DNA of 64,000 nucleotides from Streptomyces marinisediminis (GCF_026262575.1 NZ_JAPKFL010000007.1:1-64000); one strand, 5' to 3'; shown: positions 53,081-62,573, counted from the stretch's first letter. The notes: generated from the sequence alone by a model not told the origin. Made by a program: numbers and translations.

Positions 53081-53362
53081 GTTACGTCGACGATCCTGGG
53101 GCCAGCAACAGGAACAGCCGCCCGCGGTGCCTTCGGTAACGCGGCTCCTTCATAAACAGTGCGCGCACACACAGAAAACCAGGCAGTCCATTACAGCACG
53201 CATCTCGCCGAAGACCGATAAAGCGCTGTCACCGCAGCCAACGATCTGCTCAAGGTCACCTGAAGCGTGGAGTTCTACCTAGTTCCTCCCATTGCTCACG
53301 AGGAAGGGAGCGAGTTGCCTGGTTCTTGGCCGCTTCAACACCTCAACAGAGCTTGGCAGCGA

Positions 53363-53764
53363 TTAGAGAATGAACATGGCGTTGACGGACGACCCGAGAA
53401 TGGTCAAGCCGAAAGAGGCAAGGATGAACGCGAGGAGGTACTCCCATCGACTGGCTCCTTGCTCTGCCACCACCGCCTTCACCTTGGCCTGCGGATCGTA
53501 GAAGACGTCGACAGACTGCCCTATTGGGTAATCGATTACCTTCCCGGGTGCACTTTGGGTGGATCGTCGTACGTTCGCCGCGTCCTGGTAATCGATAACG
53601 CTCAGAACGAGCCCGTTGCTCGTCCACGTCAGGTTCACGCACTCACCTGTGGTGCGCGTACCCCACCTGGGTAGCGTAAGCCTCTTGCGCGTCTTCACGC
53701 AGCTTCGGAAAGCGAACACAAGAACAACTAGCCCTACCACAGCAAAAATCCAAGCAAACGCCAT
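53363..53764 (-). CDS. DUF3592-like membrane protein, copy 2
   Basis: A 133-aa paralogue of copy 1: two membrane helices (about 3-19 and 110-130) and the shared core LPRWGTRTTGECVNLTW, VRRSTQSAPGKV, VDVFYDPQAKVKAVVAEQ. The copies share this core but differ strongly at both helices. The 282-bp gap between them holds no gene. Divergent from the 208-aa gene, with which it may form a unit. Confidence 0.75.
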   Translation of the reverse strand: MAFAWIFAVVGLVVLVFAFRSCVKTRKRLTLPRWGTRTTGECVNLTWTSNGLVLSVIDYQDAANVRRSTQSAPGKVIDYPIGQSVDVFYDPQAKVKAVVAEQGASRWEYLLAFILASFGLTILGSSVNAMFIL

Positions 53765-53820
53765 AAAGTCGAATATTACCTTAGCGGTCAGAAGATGTCA
53801 ATTTAGGGAGCGTATCTGGG

Positions 53821-54447
53821 ATGGACCCAGAAGCCAGCAAGAAGGACCCGGCACAGGCCGCAGAGGACCGGGTTAACCAAATATTCACAAGCGCCTTCGG
53901 AGGCAGTGGCGCACCGGACGAAATCGTCGCCGAGTTCGTCAGAAAAACCATCGAAGGCGATCCGAAGTTCAGCTTCGCAGGAAGTGACCACGTCGTCGGT
54001 GACGCTTTCGACAACGCGGCAGCCTTCATGAACAGCGAGGGCCAGAACGAAAGCGTTAACGCTGCGAGCCAGGCCCTGTACTACAGCACCCAGGCTGTAA
54101 AATTCGACGCCAGCTTTGCGACGATTGCTGCTGACGTTATCAAATTGGACGAGACGGGCCTCAGTATTGCGGGAGCAAGAGTTTTTGACATGCCGTGGAT
54201 CGGCTCGCTCGAACGTGCGACCGGCTACACCGGGAGGCAGGAAAGAAGGGAAGACGCCCCAGTACAAGCTAGAGAATTCCGAGAAGAAATGGCGCGTATC
54301 AATACGCGTTTGAGCAATGCCTCTCGTGTTTTGAGTCCCGAAAACGCTCCGCCGCGCGCTCCGGCAATTACGAGAACAGGTCGCGTACAAAGCGAGCTGC
54401 GAAGCCTGAGAAGCCAAGTCACCAGCCTGGCCAGGGCACTGGCATGA
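53821..54447 (+). CDS. Unknown 208-aa helical protein in lower-GC DNA
   Basis: No recognised family. The N-terminal acidic region has DRVNQIFTSAFGGSGAPDE; the body is helical; the C-terminus ends in a coiled-coil-like segment (RVQSELRSLRSQVTSLARAL). No signal or membrane segment. Codon use is visibly less GC-rich than that of the tail genes. The ATG is 56 bp from the divergent DUF3592-like gene and 74 bp before the first tape measure gene. It might be cargo, an effector, or a modifier of the tape measure. A weak TTTAGGGAG precedes the start. Confidence 0.6.
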   Translation: MDPEASKKDPAQAAEDRVNQIFTSAFGGSGAPDEIVAEFVRKTIEGDPKFSFAGSDHVVGDAFDNAAAFMNSEGQNESVNAASQALYYSTQAVKFDASFATIAADVIKLDETGLSIAGARVFDMPWIGSLERATGYTGRQERREDAPVQAREFREEMARINTRLSNASRVLSPENAPPRAPAITRTGRVQSELRSLRSQVTSLARALA

Positions 54448-54521
54448 AGCGTGTCGGCACGAAGAGGTTCTAAGTGCTGTCACGCACACTCACTTGATGG
54501 CTAAGGAATCGAGGCGACGGA

Positions 54522-55739
54522 ATGTCACTAGCCAGCGCGTTGCAGCGGGCCTCGGGGTCGTTGCGGCAGTTCAAGAGCGCCAGCGATGTCGCGGGGCGGG
54601 CGGCGGCCGGGTTGGGGCGGCAGGCGGCGACCGCCGACCGGAGTGTGAAGAAGATCCACACCGGCGCGAAGAACACCAACAAGGAACTGAAGACGATGAA
54701 GACGGCGGCCGACAAGGCCGCCGTTTCCGTTTCCAAGCTCGGCAAGCAGGCGGTCAAGACCGGGCCGCAGATGAACAAGATGAACCAGGGGGTGAAGAAG
54801 GCCACCGGCGGGTTCAAGTCGCTCAACAAGGAGATGAAGGGAAACATCTTCGGGCTGCTGCTGTCCCTCATCACCCCGATCATCGAGAAGATCGTCGCGA
54901 TGGCGACCCAGTCGAAGACCATGCAGAAGGTGATGAAGAAGGTCTTCGCGGTCGTCGGGGAGATCCTGAAGAAAGCGATGAAGATCATCGGGCCTCTGCT
55001 GAAGAGCCTGGGGAAGATCTTCAAGTCGGTCTTCAACGGGATCAAGACGGCGGTCATGGTGGTCGTGAAGATCATCGTCAAGTACGTGCAGACGTACTTC
55101 GCGATCTGGAAGGCCGTCATCACCGGGGCCGTGAAGGCCGTGCGGAACGTCATCAGCGCGGTGATGAGCGGGATCAAGAAGGTGATCTCGCCCGTCGTCG
55201 GGTGGATCACGCGCACGGTGCCGGCGGCCTTCCGGACGGTGCGGGACAAGATGACCGAGATCTGGGGCAAGTTGTCCGGGATCGCCAAGACCGCGTTCGA
55301 CAAGGTGAAGAACGGGGTCAAGGGGCCGGTCAACGGCGTCATTGACATCATCAACTCGGCGGTCCGCAAGATCAACGGCATCAAGGTGTCGATCCCGGGC
55401 TGGGTGCCGATGGTGGGCGGCAAGACGTTCGGCGTCAACCTGCCGACGATCCCGAAGCTGGCCGAGGGCGGTGTGGTCACGCCGCGCTCGGGTGGCGTGC
55501 CGGCGATTCTCGCGGAGGCGGGGGAGGCGGAGGCCGTGCTGCCGCTGTCGAAGCTGGACGCGCTGCTGGGGCGGACGGCGGCCCGGGCCCGCACCGGGCT
55601 GCCGGGTCCCTACGGCGGCCCGGCGGCGGCCGCGGCCGGGGCCGGCGGGCTGCACATCGAGCACTACTACGCCACCGAGGTCAGCGACCCGCAGGAGACC
55701 GCGGACGCGCTCATGTTCCTGGCCAAAGCGCGAGGGTGA
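54522..55739 (+). CDS. Short tape-measure protein, copy 1
   Basis: A 405-aa protein rich in Lys and hydrophobic helices (about 105-240: IFGLLLSLITPIIEKIVAMA, AVMVVVKIIVKYVQTYFAIW), flanked by an N-terminal helical region. The C-terminal part GKTFGVNLPTIPKLAEGG, then GVPAILAEAGEAEAVLPLSK and IEHYYATE, is typical of actinophage tape measures. By the approximate tape-measure ratio, the tail would be only about 60 nm. Its DNA is partly lower in GC, at the boundary with the insert. Homologous to copy 2. Confidence 0.8.
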   Translation: MSLASALQRASGSLRQFKSASDVAGRAAAGLGRQAATADRSVKKIHTGAKNTNKELKTMKTAADKAAVSVSKLGKQAVKTGPQMNKMNQGVKKATGGFKSLNKEMKGNIFGLLLSLITPIIEKIVAMATQSKTMQKVMKKVFAVVGEILKKAMKIIGPLLKSLGKIFKSVFNGIKTAVMVVVKIIVKYVQTYFAIWKAVITGAVKAVRNVISAVMSGIKKVISPVVGWITRTVPAAFRTVRDKMTEIWGKLSGIAKTAFDKVKNGVKGPVNGVIDIINSAVRKINGIKVSIPGWVPMVGGKTFGVNLPTIPKLAEGGVVTPRSGGVPAILAEAGEAEAVLPLSKLDALLGRTAARARTGLPGPYGGPAAAAAGAGGLHIEHYYATEVSDPQETADALMFLAKARG

Positions 55740-55755
55740 AAGGCGGTGACGCGGC

Positions 55756-57072
55756 ATGGCGATCGCGATGCTCGCACAGGCGGGCCCGGGCTTCCGGACG
55801 TTCGGCGGTGCGCTGGGCCAGGCCCGTAGCGGGCTGGCCGCCAACCGGCGGGCCGTCGAGGCGGCGTCCCGCGCCGCCGGGGCCATCCGCGGCGGTGCGC
55901 AGCGCGCCCAGGCGGAGCTGCGACGGGTGGTGCCCTCGGCCTCGCTCGCCGGCCAGGGGCTGCTCGGCTTCGGACGCCGGGCGGGTGCCGTCCGGCCGCA
56001 GCTCGACGTCGGGCGGGCGAAGTTCAAGGCCACCAACCGGGAGCTGAAGCGGCTCCAGCAGGAGGCCGGACGGTCGGACAAGCTGGCGGGCGGGATCGGC
56101 AAGAGCGCCGGGATCGTCGGCAAGCTCGGCGGCGTCTTCGGCATCGGGCTCAAGCTCGGCGCCGGGGTGATGAAGCTCGTCAACACCGTGATGAAGGCCA
56201 ACCCGTGGGGGTTGGTGCTCACGCTCGTGGCGCCGCTGGTGGTGTACCTCGTGGACGCCGCCATGCAGTCCACCGCGGGCCAGAAGATCATCCAGACCGT
56301 CTCGACCGTGGTCATGCAGACGGTGGAGACGGTGCTGAAAGTGATCATGCCCGTGGTGACGGTGGTGGCGAAGATCGCCATCACCTACATCCAGGGCTAC
56401 CTCACCGTCATCACCACGGTGGTGCGGTGGATCGCGGACGCCGCCCGGGACCCGATGGGCACGATGCGGCGCGTCGTCGGCGGCGTGGGCGACCGGCTGC
56501 GGTCGCTGGCCGACCGGGCGTTCGGCGGGCTGCGGGACAAGGTGAGCGACGCGCTGGAGTGGATCCGCACCAAGCCGCGGGAGATGTTCGACCGCGTCCT
56601 GGGCGCCATGCGCGGCACGCTGGGCGGTATCGCCGGCTTCCTGGAGACGGGCATGCAGCTCGTGCTGGACGTCGTCAAGGGGCCCGTCAACGGCGTCATC
56701 GCCTTCGCCAACCGGGCCATCGACGGGCTGAACAGCCTCAGCGTCAGCGTCCTGGGCAAGAAGTTCGGCGTCAACCTCTCCAAGATCCCGCAGCTCGCGC
56801 ACGGCGGTGTCGTGCTGCCGCGCCGCCGGGGCGTGCCCGCGATCGTCGCGGAGGCGGGCGAGGCCGAGGCCGTCGTCCCGCTGCCGGTGCTGCGCCGGCT
56901 GATGGACCGCACCGCCCGCCACGCCGCCTCGACGGCGGCCCGGGGCGGCTGGATCGAGCACTACGCGGAGCCCGCCGAACGCGGGCCGCTGGGCGTCGCC
57001 GAGGACCTGCTCTTCCTCGCCCGCGCGGAGCGGCAGCGCTGGGCGCCCACCCCGCTCGGAGCCGCCGTGTGA
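55756..57072 (+). CDS. Short tape-measure protein, copy 2
   Basis: A 438-aa paralogue of copy 1 located 16 bp downstream. The shared C-terminal blocks are KGPVNGVI, GKKFGVNLSKIPQLAHGG, GVPAIVAEAGEAEAVVPLP, IEHYAEP and EDLLFLARAE. The central membrane-like helices (LVLTLVAPLVVYLVDAAMQ, TVVMQTVETVLKVIMPVVTV) are distinct. ATG 55756 follows the first tape measure stop. Two tandem complete tape measures are unusual; one may be a spare or modify length or specificity. Confidence 0.85.
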   Translation: MAIAMLAQAGPGFRTFGGALGQARSGLAANRRAVEAASRAAGAIRGGAQRAQAELRRVVPSASLAGQGLLGFGRRAGAVRPQLDVGRAKFKATNRELKRLQQEAGRSDKLAGGIGKSAGIVGKLGGVFGIGLKLGAGVMKLVNTVMKANPWGLVLTLVAPLVVYLVDAAMQSTAGQKIIQTVSTVVMQTVETVLKVIMPVVTVVAKIAITYIQGYLTVITTVVRWIADAARDPMGTMRRVVGGVGDRLRSLADRAFGGLRDKVSDALEWIRTKPREMFDRVLGAMRGTLGGIAGFLETGMQLVLDVVKGPVNGVIAFANRAIDGLNSLSVSVLGKKFGVNLSKIPQLAHGGVVLPRRRGVPAIVAEAGEAEAVVPLPVLRRLMDRTARHAASTAARGGWIEHYAEPAERGPLGVAEDLLFLARAERQRWAPTPLGAAV

Positions 57073-57094
57073 GAAGAAAGCGAGGGATCAGCCC

Positions 57095-58033
57095 GTGATC
57101 GACATCCAACAGAAGAACGCACCGGAAGCCACCCCCGGCTCACTGATCACCCAGGACGGGCAGATCCAGTGGGCCGGGGTTCTTTTCGGCCCCGGCACGC
57201 CCTACCAGGTGGACATGAAGGGCGTCACCGGCTGGGACGACCTGCCGGAGCTGGAGACCGGCGACGTGGCCCGGCCCGACCAGCACGGCGCCTGGCCGGG
57301 GGCCCGCTGGGCCAAGCCGCGCACCGTGTCGGCCACGGTGTGGCTGCTCCCGCCCGGCCGCGAGGAGGCGCGCGGCACCATGCGCGGCTTCCGGGCGGCC
57401 ACCACGCCCGACGGCGGCGAACGGTGGCTCGCGGTGCGGCTGCACGGCGAGACGCTGGCCTGCCGCGCGCGGGTCAGCCGGCGCGTGGTCCCGCAGGACC
57501 GCAGCTACGTGCTCCAGGGCGCGGCCAAGGCCGAGGTGCAGTGGGTGGCCACCGACCCGCGGCGGTTCGGGACGCGCGAACAGCGGGCGACGGCCCGGCT
57601 GCCGCTGCCGGAGGACGGCCTGCGGTGGGCGGACGACCCCGGCGCCGGCGGGCTCGCCTGGCCCCTGGACTGGGGCACCGCGGGCTCCACCGGCGCGGTG
57701 ACGGCCGTCAACGCCGGTGAGGCGGCGGCCCACCCGGTGCTGGAGTTCCGCGGCCCGCTGCGCCGCCCGGCGCTGACCCGGCTGGCGGACGGGCTGCGGC
57801 TGCAGTACGACATCGCGCTGGCCGCCGGGGACGTGCTCACCGTGGACACCCACTCGGGCACGGTCGTGCTCAACGGCACGGCCTCCCGGCTCTACACCGC
57901 CACCCCCCGCTCGGCGCCCGAGCAGCTCTTCCGCCTGGAGCCGGGCGCGACCGCGCTGGTGTTCCGCTCGGCGGACACCACCCCGTCGCCCGAGGCGTCC
58001 GTCACCGTCCGCTGGCGCGACGCGCACTGGTGA
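57095..58033 (+). CDS. Distal tail (Dit-like) protein
   Basis: A 312-aa protein. The start IQWAGVLFGPGTPYQVDM and the WDDLPELETGDVARPDQHGAWPG block are the hallmark of siphovirus distal tail proteins that form the ring at the tail tip. A C-terminal beta domain follows (VNAGEAAAHPVLEFRGPL). GTG at 57095 has GAGGG 8 bp upstream. It follows the tape measure, as in classical siphophages. Confidence 0.85.
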   Translation: MIDIQQKNAPEATPGSLITQDGQIQWAGVLFGPGTPYQVDMKGVTGWDDLPELETGDVARPDQHGAWPGARWAKPRTVSATVWLLPPGREEARGTMRGFRAATTPDGGERWLAVRLHGETLACRARVSRRVVPQDRSYVLQGAAKAEVQWVATDPRRFGTREQRATARLPLPEDGLRWADDPGAGGLAWPLDWGTAGSTGAVTAVNAGEAAAHPVLEFRGPLRRPALTRLADGLRLQYDIALAAGDVLTVDTHSGTVVLNGTASRLYTATPRSAPEQLFRLEPGATALVFRSADTTPSPEASVTVRWRDAHW

Positions 58034-58084
58034 CCCGCCCCGCCCGCACCCGATCCCACACCACACTTCCCAGGAGGACCTGAC

Positions 58085-59212
58085 ATGCCCATCCGCAGTG
58101 CATGGCTGCTCAACCGCACCGAGGACGGCCAGGGCCAGTCCCGCGTCGACACCCGGCTCGCCCCGGTCGGCACGATGACGCCGACGAGCCAGCTCGGCTC
58201 GCGCGGCGGCGTCATCCCCGGCTCCCCGGACGGCGCCTACGCCTTCTCCGGCCTGTACGTGTACGGGCAGAGCGCCGGGATGACCGCCACGGTCGCCTCC
58301 GGCCGCGCCGTGATCCAGAGCGACGAGTCGGCGGGCGCCTACCCGGTGGCCGTCACCGAGTACACCTCGCTCACCCTCGCCGACGGCGACCCGGACAACC
58401 CGCGCCTGGACCTGGTCGTGCTGCGGGTGTACGACGAGGCGCAGGACGCCTCCGGGCGCACCGAGGCGGCGCTGGAGGTCGTCCAGGGCGTCCCGGCCGC
58501 CTCGCCGGAGGTGCCCGCGACCCCGCGCGGCGCGCTGGAGCTGGCCTCCGTGCTCGTCCCGGCGGGCGCCTCGGAGGGCACCGGGGGCATCGCGTGGGAC
58601 ACGGCCGTCACCGACCTGCGCCGCCCGACGGTGGCCGTCGGCGGCATCCTGCCCGAAGACTGGGAGCGCGACCTGCCGGGGAGCTACCCGGGCCAGTACC
58701 GCGACGCCGGCGCGGCCGGGCTGCAGCGCTGGGACGGCCAGGCGTGGCGGCCCTACCCGCCGACGCCGCGCTGGCAGGACTGGACGCCGCAGTGGACCAC
58801 CAGCACCGGCAACCGCACCCCCTCCTTCGGCAACGCCCACGTGCGGTGCCGGTACGTCCACACGGGCACGGTGGTGCACGCGACCCTGGAGATCACCTTC
58901 GGCTCCACGTCGCAGTTCGCGCCGGGCGACGGCAACGACAACTGGCGCTTCACGCTGCCGGTGCGGGCCGCGGGCGCGGTGCAGGCCACGGGCTTCGCGG
59001 GGTTGCAGAGCAACAGCCTCGGCGACCGCGCCGTCGGCCGCGTCCGCCTGACCACGCAGGACCACCTGGAGGTGGAGATCGCCTCCGGCCCGGTCAACGG
59101 CGCGGCCCTGGAACGGGGCGGCATCGTGGACGCGCTCAGCCCGTGGACCTGGGGCGCCGGCATGCGCATCCTGGCCGCCTTCACCTACGAGTCGGCAGAG
59201 GCGGCCGAGTGA
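58085..59212 (+). CDS. Minor tail protein, actinophage type
   Basis: A 375-aa protein, between Dit and the tail-associated gene. The N-terminus (RSAWLLNRTEDGQGQSRVDTRLAP, TPTSQLGSRGGVIPGSP) and the VTEYTSLTLADGDPDNPRLD block resemble tail-tip proteins that carry carbohydrate-binding beta domains; the C-terminal region has a beta-rich fold (GNAHVRCRYVHTGTVVHATL). Likely base-of-tail or receptor contact. ATG 58085 has AGGAGG upstream. GTGA overlap with the next gene. Confidence 0.75.
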   Translation: MPIRSAWLLNRTEDGQGQSRVDTRLAPVGTMTPTSQLGSRGGVIPGSPDGAYAFSGLYVYGQSAGMTATVASGRAVIQSDESAGAYPVAVTEYTSLTLADGDPDNPRLDLVVLRVYDEAQDASGRTEAALEVVQGVPAASPEVPATPRGALELASVLVPAGASEGTGGIAWDTAVTDLRRPTVAVGGILPEDWERDLPGSYPGQYRDAGAAGLQRWDGQAWRPYPPTPRWQDWTPQWTTSTGNRTPSFGNAHVRCRYVHTGTVVHATLEITFGSTSQFAPGDGNDNWRFTLPVRAAGAVQATGFAGLQSNSLGDRAVGRVRLTTQDHLEVEIASGPVNGAALERGGIVDALSPWTWGAGMRILAAFTYESAEAAE

Positions 59213-60309
59213 GCGGCTACACCGCCGTCTACCGGGCCGTCTTCTGCGACCTGCGCACCGACCGCGTCGTCGACGTCCTCCCGCTGACGGAGGCGAAGTT
59301 CGACGACTACATCGGCAAGCCCGGGTCGCTGTCGGCGACCGTGCCGCTGCCGGACGCGGCGCTGGCCCGGCGGGCGCGGGCCGCGCTGCTGCCGGGCCGC
59401 ACGGCCGTGTGGCTGGAGCGGGACGGCGACATCTGGTGGGGCGGCGTGCTGTGGACGTGCACGCCGCACTCCGACGAACAGGGGCGCCTGAAGGCGGAGT
59501 TCCAGGCGGCGACGTTCGACTCCTACCTCGACCACCGCGTCCTGTCGACCGACATGGTGGGCACGGCCACCGACCAGTTCGACATCGTGCGGATGCTCGT
59601 GGACCACGTGCAGGCGCAGCCCGGTGGCGACATCGGGCTGCGGTACGGCACCGAGGCGTCGGGCGTGCGGCGGGACTTCGCCTACGCGTACACCGACCTG
59701 GCCCGGGTGCGGGAGCTGCTGGACAAGCTCGCGCAGCTCGACGACGGCTTCGAGTGGCGCGTGCACTGCTACCGGGACGCCCAGGGGCGCCGCGTGAAGC
59801 GGTTGCAGGTCGGTCACCCGCGCATCGTCAGCGGGCACACCGACATCGTCCTGGACCACCCGGGCGGGGTGCTCACCTACAGCCTGCCCTCGGACGCCAC
59901 CGTGCAGGCCAACGTGTGGGTGGCGCGCGGGGAGTCGGCCAACTCCGACCAGTCCCAGGAGTCGGTGCCGCTCACCGTGCGGCAGGTGCACGCCGAGGAC
60001 ATCGCGGGCGGCTGGCCCCGGCTGGAGTCCAGCTCCGACCACAGTTCGGTGCGCGACCCGGGGCTGCTGCGCTCGCTGGCTCGCGCCGAACTGGCCCGGC
60101 ACCGGCGTCCGGAGACGATCCCGCAGCTCACGGTGCGCATGGACGGCCGGATCAGCCCGGCGCTGCTGGGCGCGCGGCTGCGGCTGCGCGTCCACGACCT
60201 GTGGCACCCCGAGGGCGCGGACAGCCGGTTCCGCATCGTCGGCCTCGCCGTCACGCCGCCGCAGCGCACCAAGGCGGAGACGGCGACGCTCTACCTGGAA
60301 GGAGTGTGA
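59209..60309 (+). CDS. Tail-associated protein, siphovirus Gp37-like
   Basis: A 366-aa protein resembling the siphovirus ReqiPepy6 Gp37-like tail protein family. Strand-rich blocks ATVPLPDAALARRARAALLPG, TAVWLERDGDIWWGGVLW, a central KLAQLDDGFEWRV and C-terminal DLWHPEGADSRFRIVGLAVTPP are characteristic. Gp37-like proteins sit below Dit at the tail tip. GTG at 59209 overlaps the upstream stop. No hydrolase domain is fused, unlike many Tal proteins. Confidence 0.8.
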   Translation: MSGYTAVYRAVFCDLRTDRVVDVLPLTEAKFDDYIGKPGSLSATVPLPDAALARRARAALLPGRTAVWLERDGDIWWGGVLWTCTPHSDEQGRLKAEFQAATFDSYLDHRVLSTDMVGTATDQFDIVRMLVDHVQAQPGGDIGLRYGTEASGVRRDFAYAYTDLARVRELLDKLAQLDDGFEWRVHCYRDAQGRRVKRLQVGHPRIVSGHTDIVLDHPGGVLTYSLPSDATVQANVWVARGESANSDQSQESVPLTVRQVHAEDIAGGWPRLESSSDHSSVRDPGLLRSLARAELARHRRPETIPQLTVRMDGRISPALLGARLRLRVHDLWHPEGADSRFRIVGLAVTPPQRTKAETATLYLEGV

Positions 60310-60312
60310 GCG

Positions 60313-61026
60313 GTGGCGATCATCCCCACCGACCTGCTGGATCGGCTGCGCGCGCTGGAGCGGCAGGTACGGGACCTGATGGGCAGCGCCAACACCGCGC
60401 CGCCGATGAACCGCATCAGCGGCGGCGACGTCGTCATCGGCGACGGGGGGCGGCTGCGGGTGCGCACGCCCGCGGGGGAGGACCTGCTCTACCTGGGCCG
60501 GGTCCAGCCCGACCGGCCCGGCGGCGAGCAGCAGCAGGGGCTGGTCGTCCGCCGCGACGACGGCTCGCTGGCGCTGACGGTGTGGACCGGCAGCCCGGAC
60601 ACGCTGCCCGACCAGCCGGTGCAGATCCTCGACCGCAAGGGCAACGTCGTCGTCGCCGACGACGCCAAGCGGCGCGGACTGGCCCGGCCGTACGTGCCCT
60701 ACCCGCTGCCCGCGCCGGTGGCGCCCGCCCGCTGGGAGTCCACCGGCGCGACCGCGTGGACGACGCTGTTCCGCGGCCCCGGCATCGCCCAGCACCCGCG
60801 GCTGCACTGCCGGATCGCGGCGGAGGGCGACGCGGGCGCCGAGGTGCGGCTGCTGGCCGACGGCGAGCAGGTCGGCCCCGTCGGCGGCCCGGAGGGGCTG
60901 ACGTTCACCGCCGTGCTGGCGGCGGAGTTCAGCGCCACCGTCACCTTCGAGGTGCAGGCCCGCGTCGCGGCGTCCGGGGACACCGTGCGCTGCCGCCCGC
61001 TGGCCCTGTACGGCGTCCAGTCCTGA
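60313..61026 (+). CDS. Tail-tip / minor tail protein
   Basis: A 237-aa protein. An N-terminal coiled-coil helix (LLDRLRALERQVRDLMGS) is followed by a strand-rich module (GGDVVIGDGGRLRVRTPAGEDLLYLG) and a C-terminal beta domain (VTFEVQARVAASGDTVRC). Coiled coil plus a beta module suggests a trimeric tail spike or appendage base. GTG at 60313 follows the previous stop by 3 bp. Confidence 0.7.
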   Translation: MAIIPTDLLDRLRALERQVRDLMGSANTAPPMNRISGGDVVIGDGGRLRVRTPAGEDLLYLGRVQPDRPGGEQQQGLVVRRDDGSLALTVWTGSPDTLPDQPVQILDRKGNVVVADDAKRRGLARPYVPYPLPAPVAPARWESTGATAWTTLFRGPGIAQHPRLHCRIAAEGDAGAEVRLLADGEQVGPVGGPEGLTFTAVLAAEFSATVTFEVQARVAASGDTVRCRPLALYGVQS

Positions 61027-61115
61027 CCATCCCCGGGGCGTCCGCCCCCGTGCCACCGCGCGCGGGCGGGCGCCCCGGCGTTCGCTTCCCCACCCGACAC
61101 ACCAGGAGGCACTGC

Positions 61116-62573
61116 GTGCTGCCCGAGAACCTTCCCACCGTCGCCGTCACGGGGCGGTACCTCACACCGGACGGACGGCCGATGACCGGCACCGTCGAGT
61201 TCCGGCCCCCGGCCATGCTCACCCACGCGGAGTCCGACGTGATCCTCGGCGGGCCCACGGTCGCCCGGCTGGACGCCGAGGGCCGCGTCGAGGTGGTCCT
61301 GCCCGCCACCGACGGGCCGGGCTGGAACCCGACGGCGTGGACCTACACCGTCACCGAACAGCTCGCGGGGGTGACCCCGCGCCGCACCTACCAGATCGTG
61401 CTCCCTGCCGCGCAGCCGGAGGTGGACCTGGCCGACGTCTCCCCCGCCGACCCGGGCACGCCCAACTACGTCGCCGTGCCCGGGCCGGCGGGTCCGCCCG
61501 GTGAGCCGGGTCCGCGCGGCCCGGCGGGCGAGCCGGGCACGGTCAGCTCCGTCAACGGCCACACCGGCCCGGAGATCACGCTCGGCGCCGCCGACGTGGC
61601 GGCCGTGCCCGCGTCCTCGGTCGGCGCGGCCGGCGGGGTCGCGTCGCTGGACGCGCAGGGCCTCGTCCCGGCCGCCCAGTTGCCCACCGGCACCGGCGGC
61701 GCGGTCGCCTCGGTGAACGGGCTGACCGGCGAGGTGCAGCTCACCGCGGCCGACGTGGGCGCCCTGGACCAGACCACCGCCGACGGCCGCTACCTGGCCG
61801 CCGACGCGGCTCCGGTGCGCTCCGTCAACGGCCACCTGGGCGACGTGACCCTCACGGCGGCCGACGTGGGCTCCGTGCCGGCCGGCGAGGCGGTGCTGCT
61901 CGGCGGCGACCAGTCGGTCGGCGGCGCGAAGTCCTTCGCGGTGCCGCCCTCGGCCGCCGCCGACCCGGCCACCGGCGACCAGCTCGCGCGCCGCTCCTAC
62001 GTGGACGCCGTCTCCGCGGCCGGCGCCTGGTCGCCCGCGGCCCTCGGCTTCGCCGGCTGGTCCTTCGACCCGGCGACGACGTCGGCGAACCGCCCGCAGT
62101 ACTGCATCAACGGGTGGCTCTACCTGGTCGGCGTCCCGCTGCACGCCCCGCGCACCATCTCCGACCTGGTGTTCTTCACCGCCGGGTACGTGGGCGGCAC
62201 GCTGAGCAGCAGCTCCTACGCCGGCCTGTACACCGACGGCGGCACCCGGGTCGGCGTCACCAAGCCGCTCACCCAGCTCATCCCGGCCAACGAGGGCCGC
62301 ACGATCCTGTGTCCGCTGGAGACGCCGTACGCGGCGCAGCCGGGGAACTACTGGGTCGCGCTGCTGGTCAACGGTCCGGCGGTCAAGAGCGACGGGCCCG
62401 GCTTCGCGTGCGGGGCCGCCGTCGGCAACGCGCCGGCCGGCAGCGCCCGGATGCCCGGGGGCTTCGTCCGGCACGGGCGGCTGTCCAGCACGGGCCGCAC
62501 CTCGCTGCCGTCCTCGTTCAACCTCACCTCGGTCGTCGCCGACTCCAACGCCATCTGGGCCGCGGTCGCCTGA
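61116..62573 (+). CDS. Tail fibre with collagen-like and SVNG-repeat shaft
   Basis: A 485-aa protein. The N-terminal about 115 residues form a beta domain; GPAGPPGEPGPRGPAGEPG is a short collagen-like triple-helix segment. Three fibre-shaft motifs follow (SVNGHTGPEITLGAADV, SVNGLTGEVQLTAADVGAL, SVNGHLGDVTLTAADVGSV), a phage fibre repeat. The C-terminal about 180 residues (WSFDPATTSANRPQYCINGW onward) form a receptor-binding head. GTG at 61116 has AGGAGG 6 bp upstream. Determines target range if the tail acts on other cells. Confidence 0.85.
   Translation: MLPENLPTVAVTGRYLTPDGRPMTGTVEFRPPAMLTHAESDVILGGPTVARLDAEGRVEVVLPATDGPGWNPTAWTYTVTEQLAGVTPRRTYQIVLPAAQPEVDLADVSPADPGTPNYVAVPGPAGPPGEPGPRGPAGEPGTVSSVNGHTGPEITLGAADVAAVPASSVGAAGGVASLDAQGLVPAAQLPTGTGGAVASVNGLTGEVQLTAADVGALDQTTADGRYLAADAAPVRSVNGHLGDVTLTAADVGSVPAGEAVLLGGDQSVGGAKSFAVPPSAAADPATGDQLARRSYVDAVSAAGAWSPAALGFAGWSFDPATTSANRPQYCINGWLYLVGVPLHAPRTISDLVFFTAGYVGGTLSSSSYAGLYTDGGTRVGVTKPLTQLIPANEGRTILCPLETPYAAQPGNYWVALLVNGPAVKSDGPGFACGAAVGNAPAGSARMPGGFVRHGRLSSTGRTSLPSSFNLTSVVADSNAIWAAVA

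Noticed and set aside
53070..53282. Short plus-strand frames between the DUF3592-like genes
   Set aside because: No ribosome sites or domains; low-GC spacer with stop-poor frames by chance.
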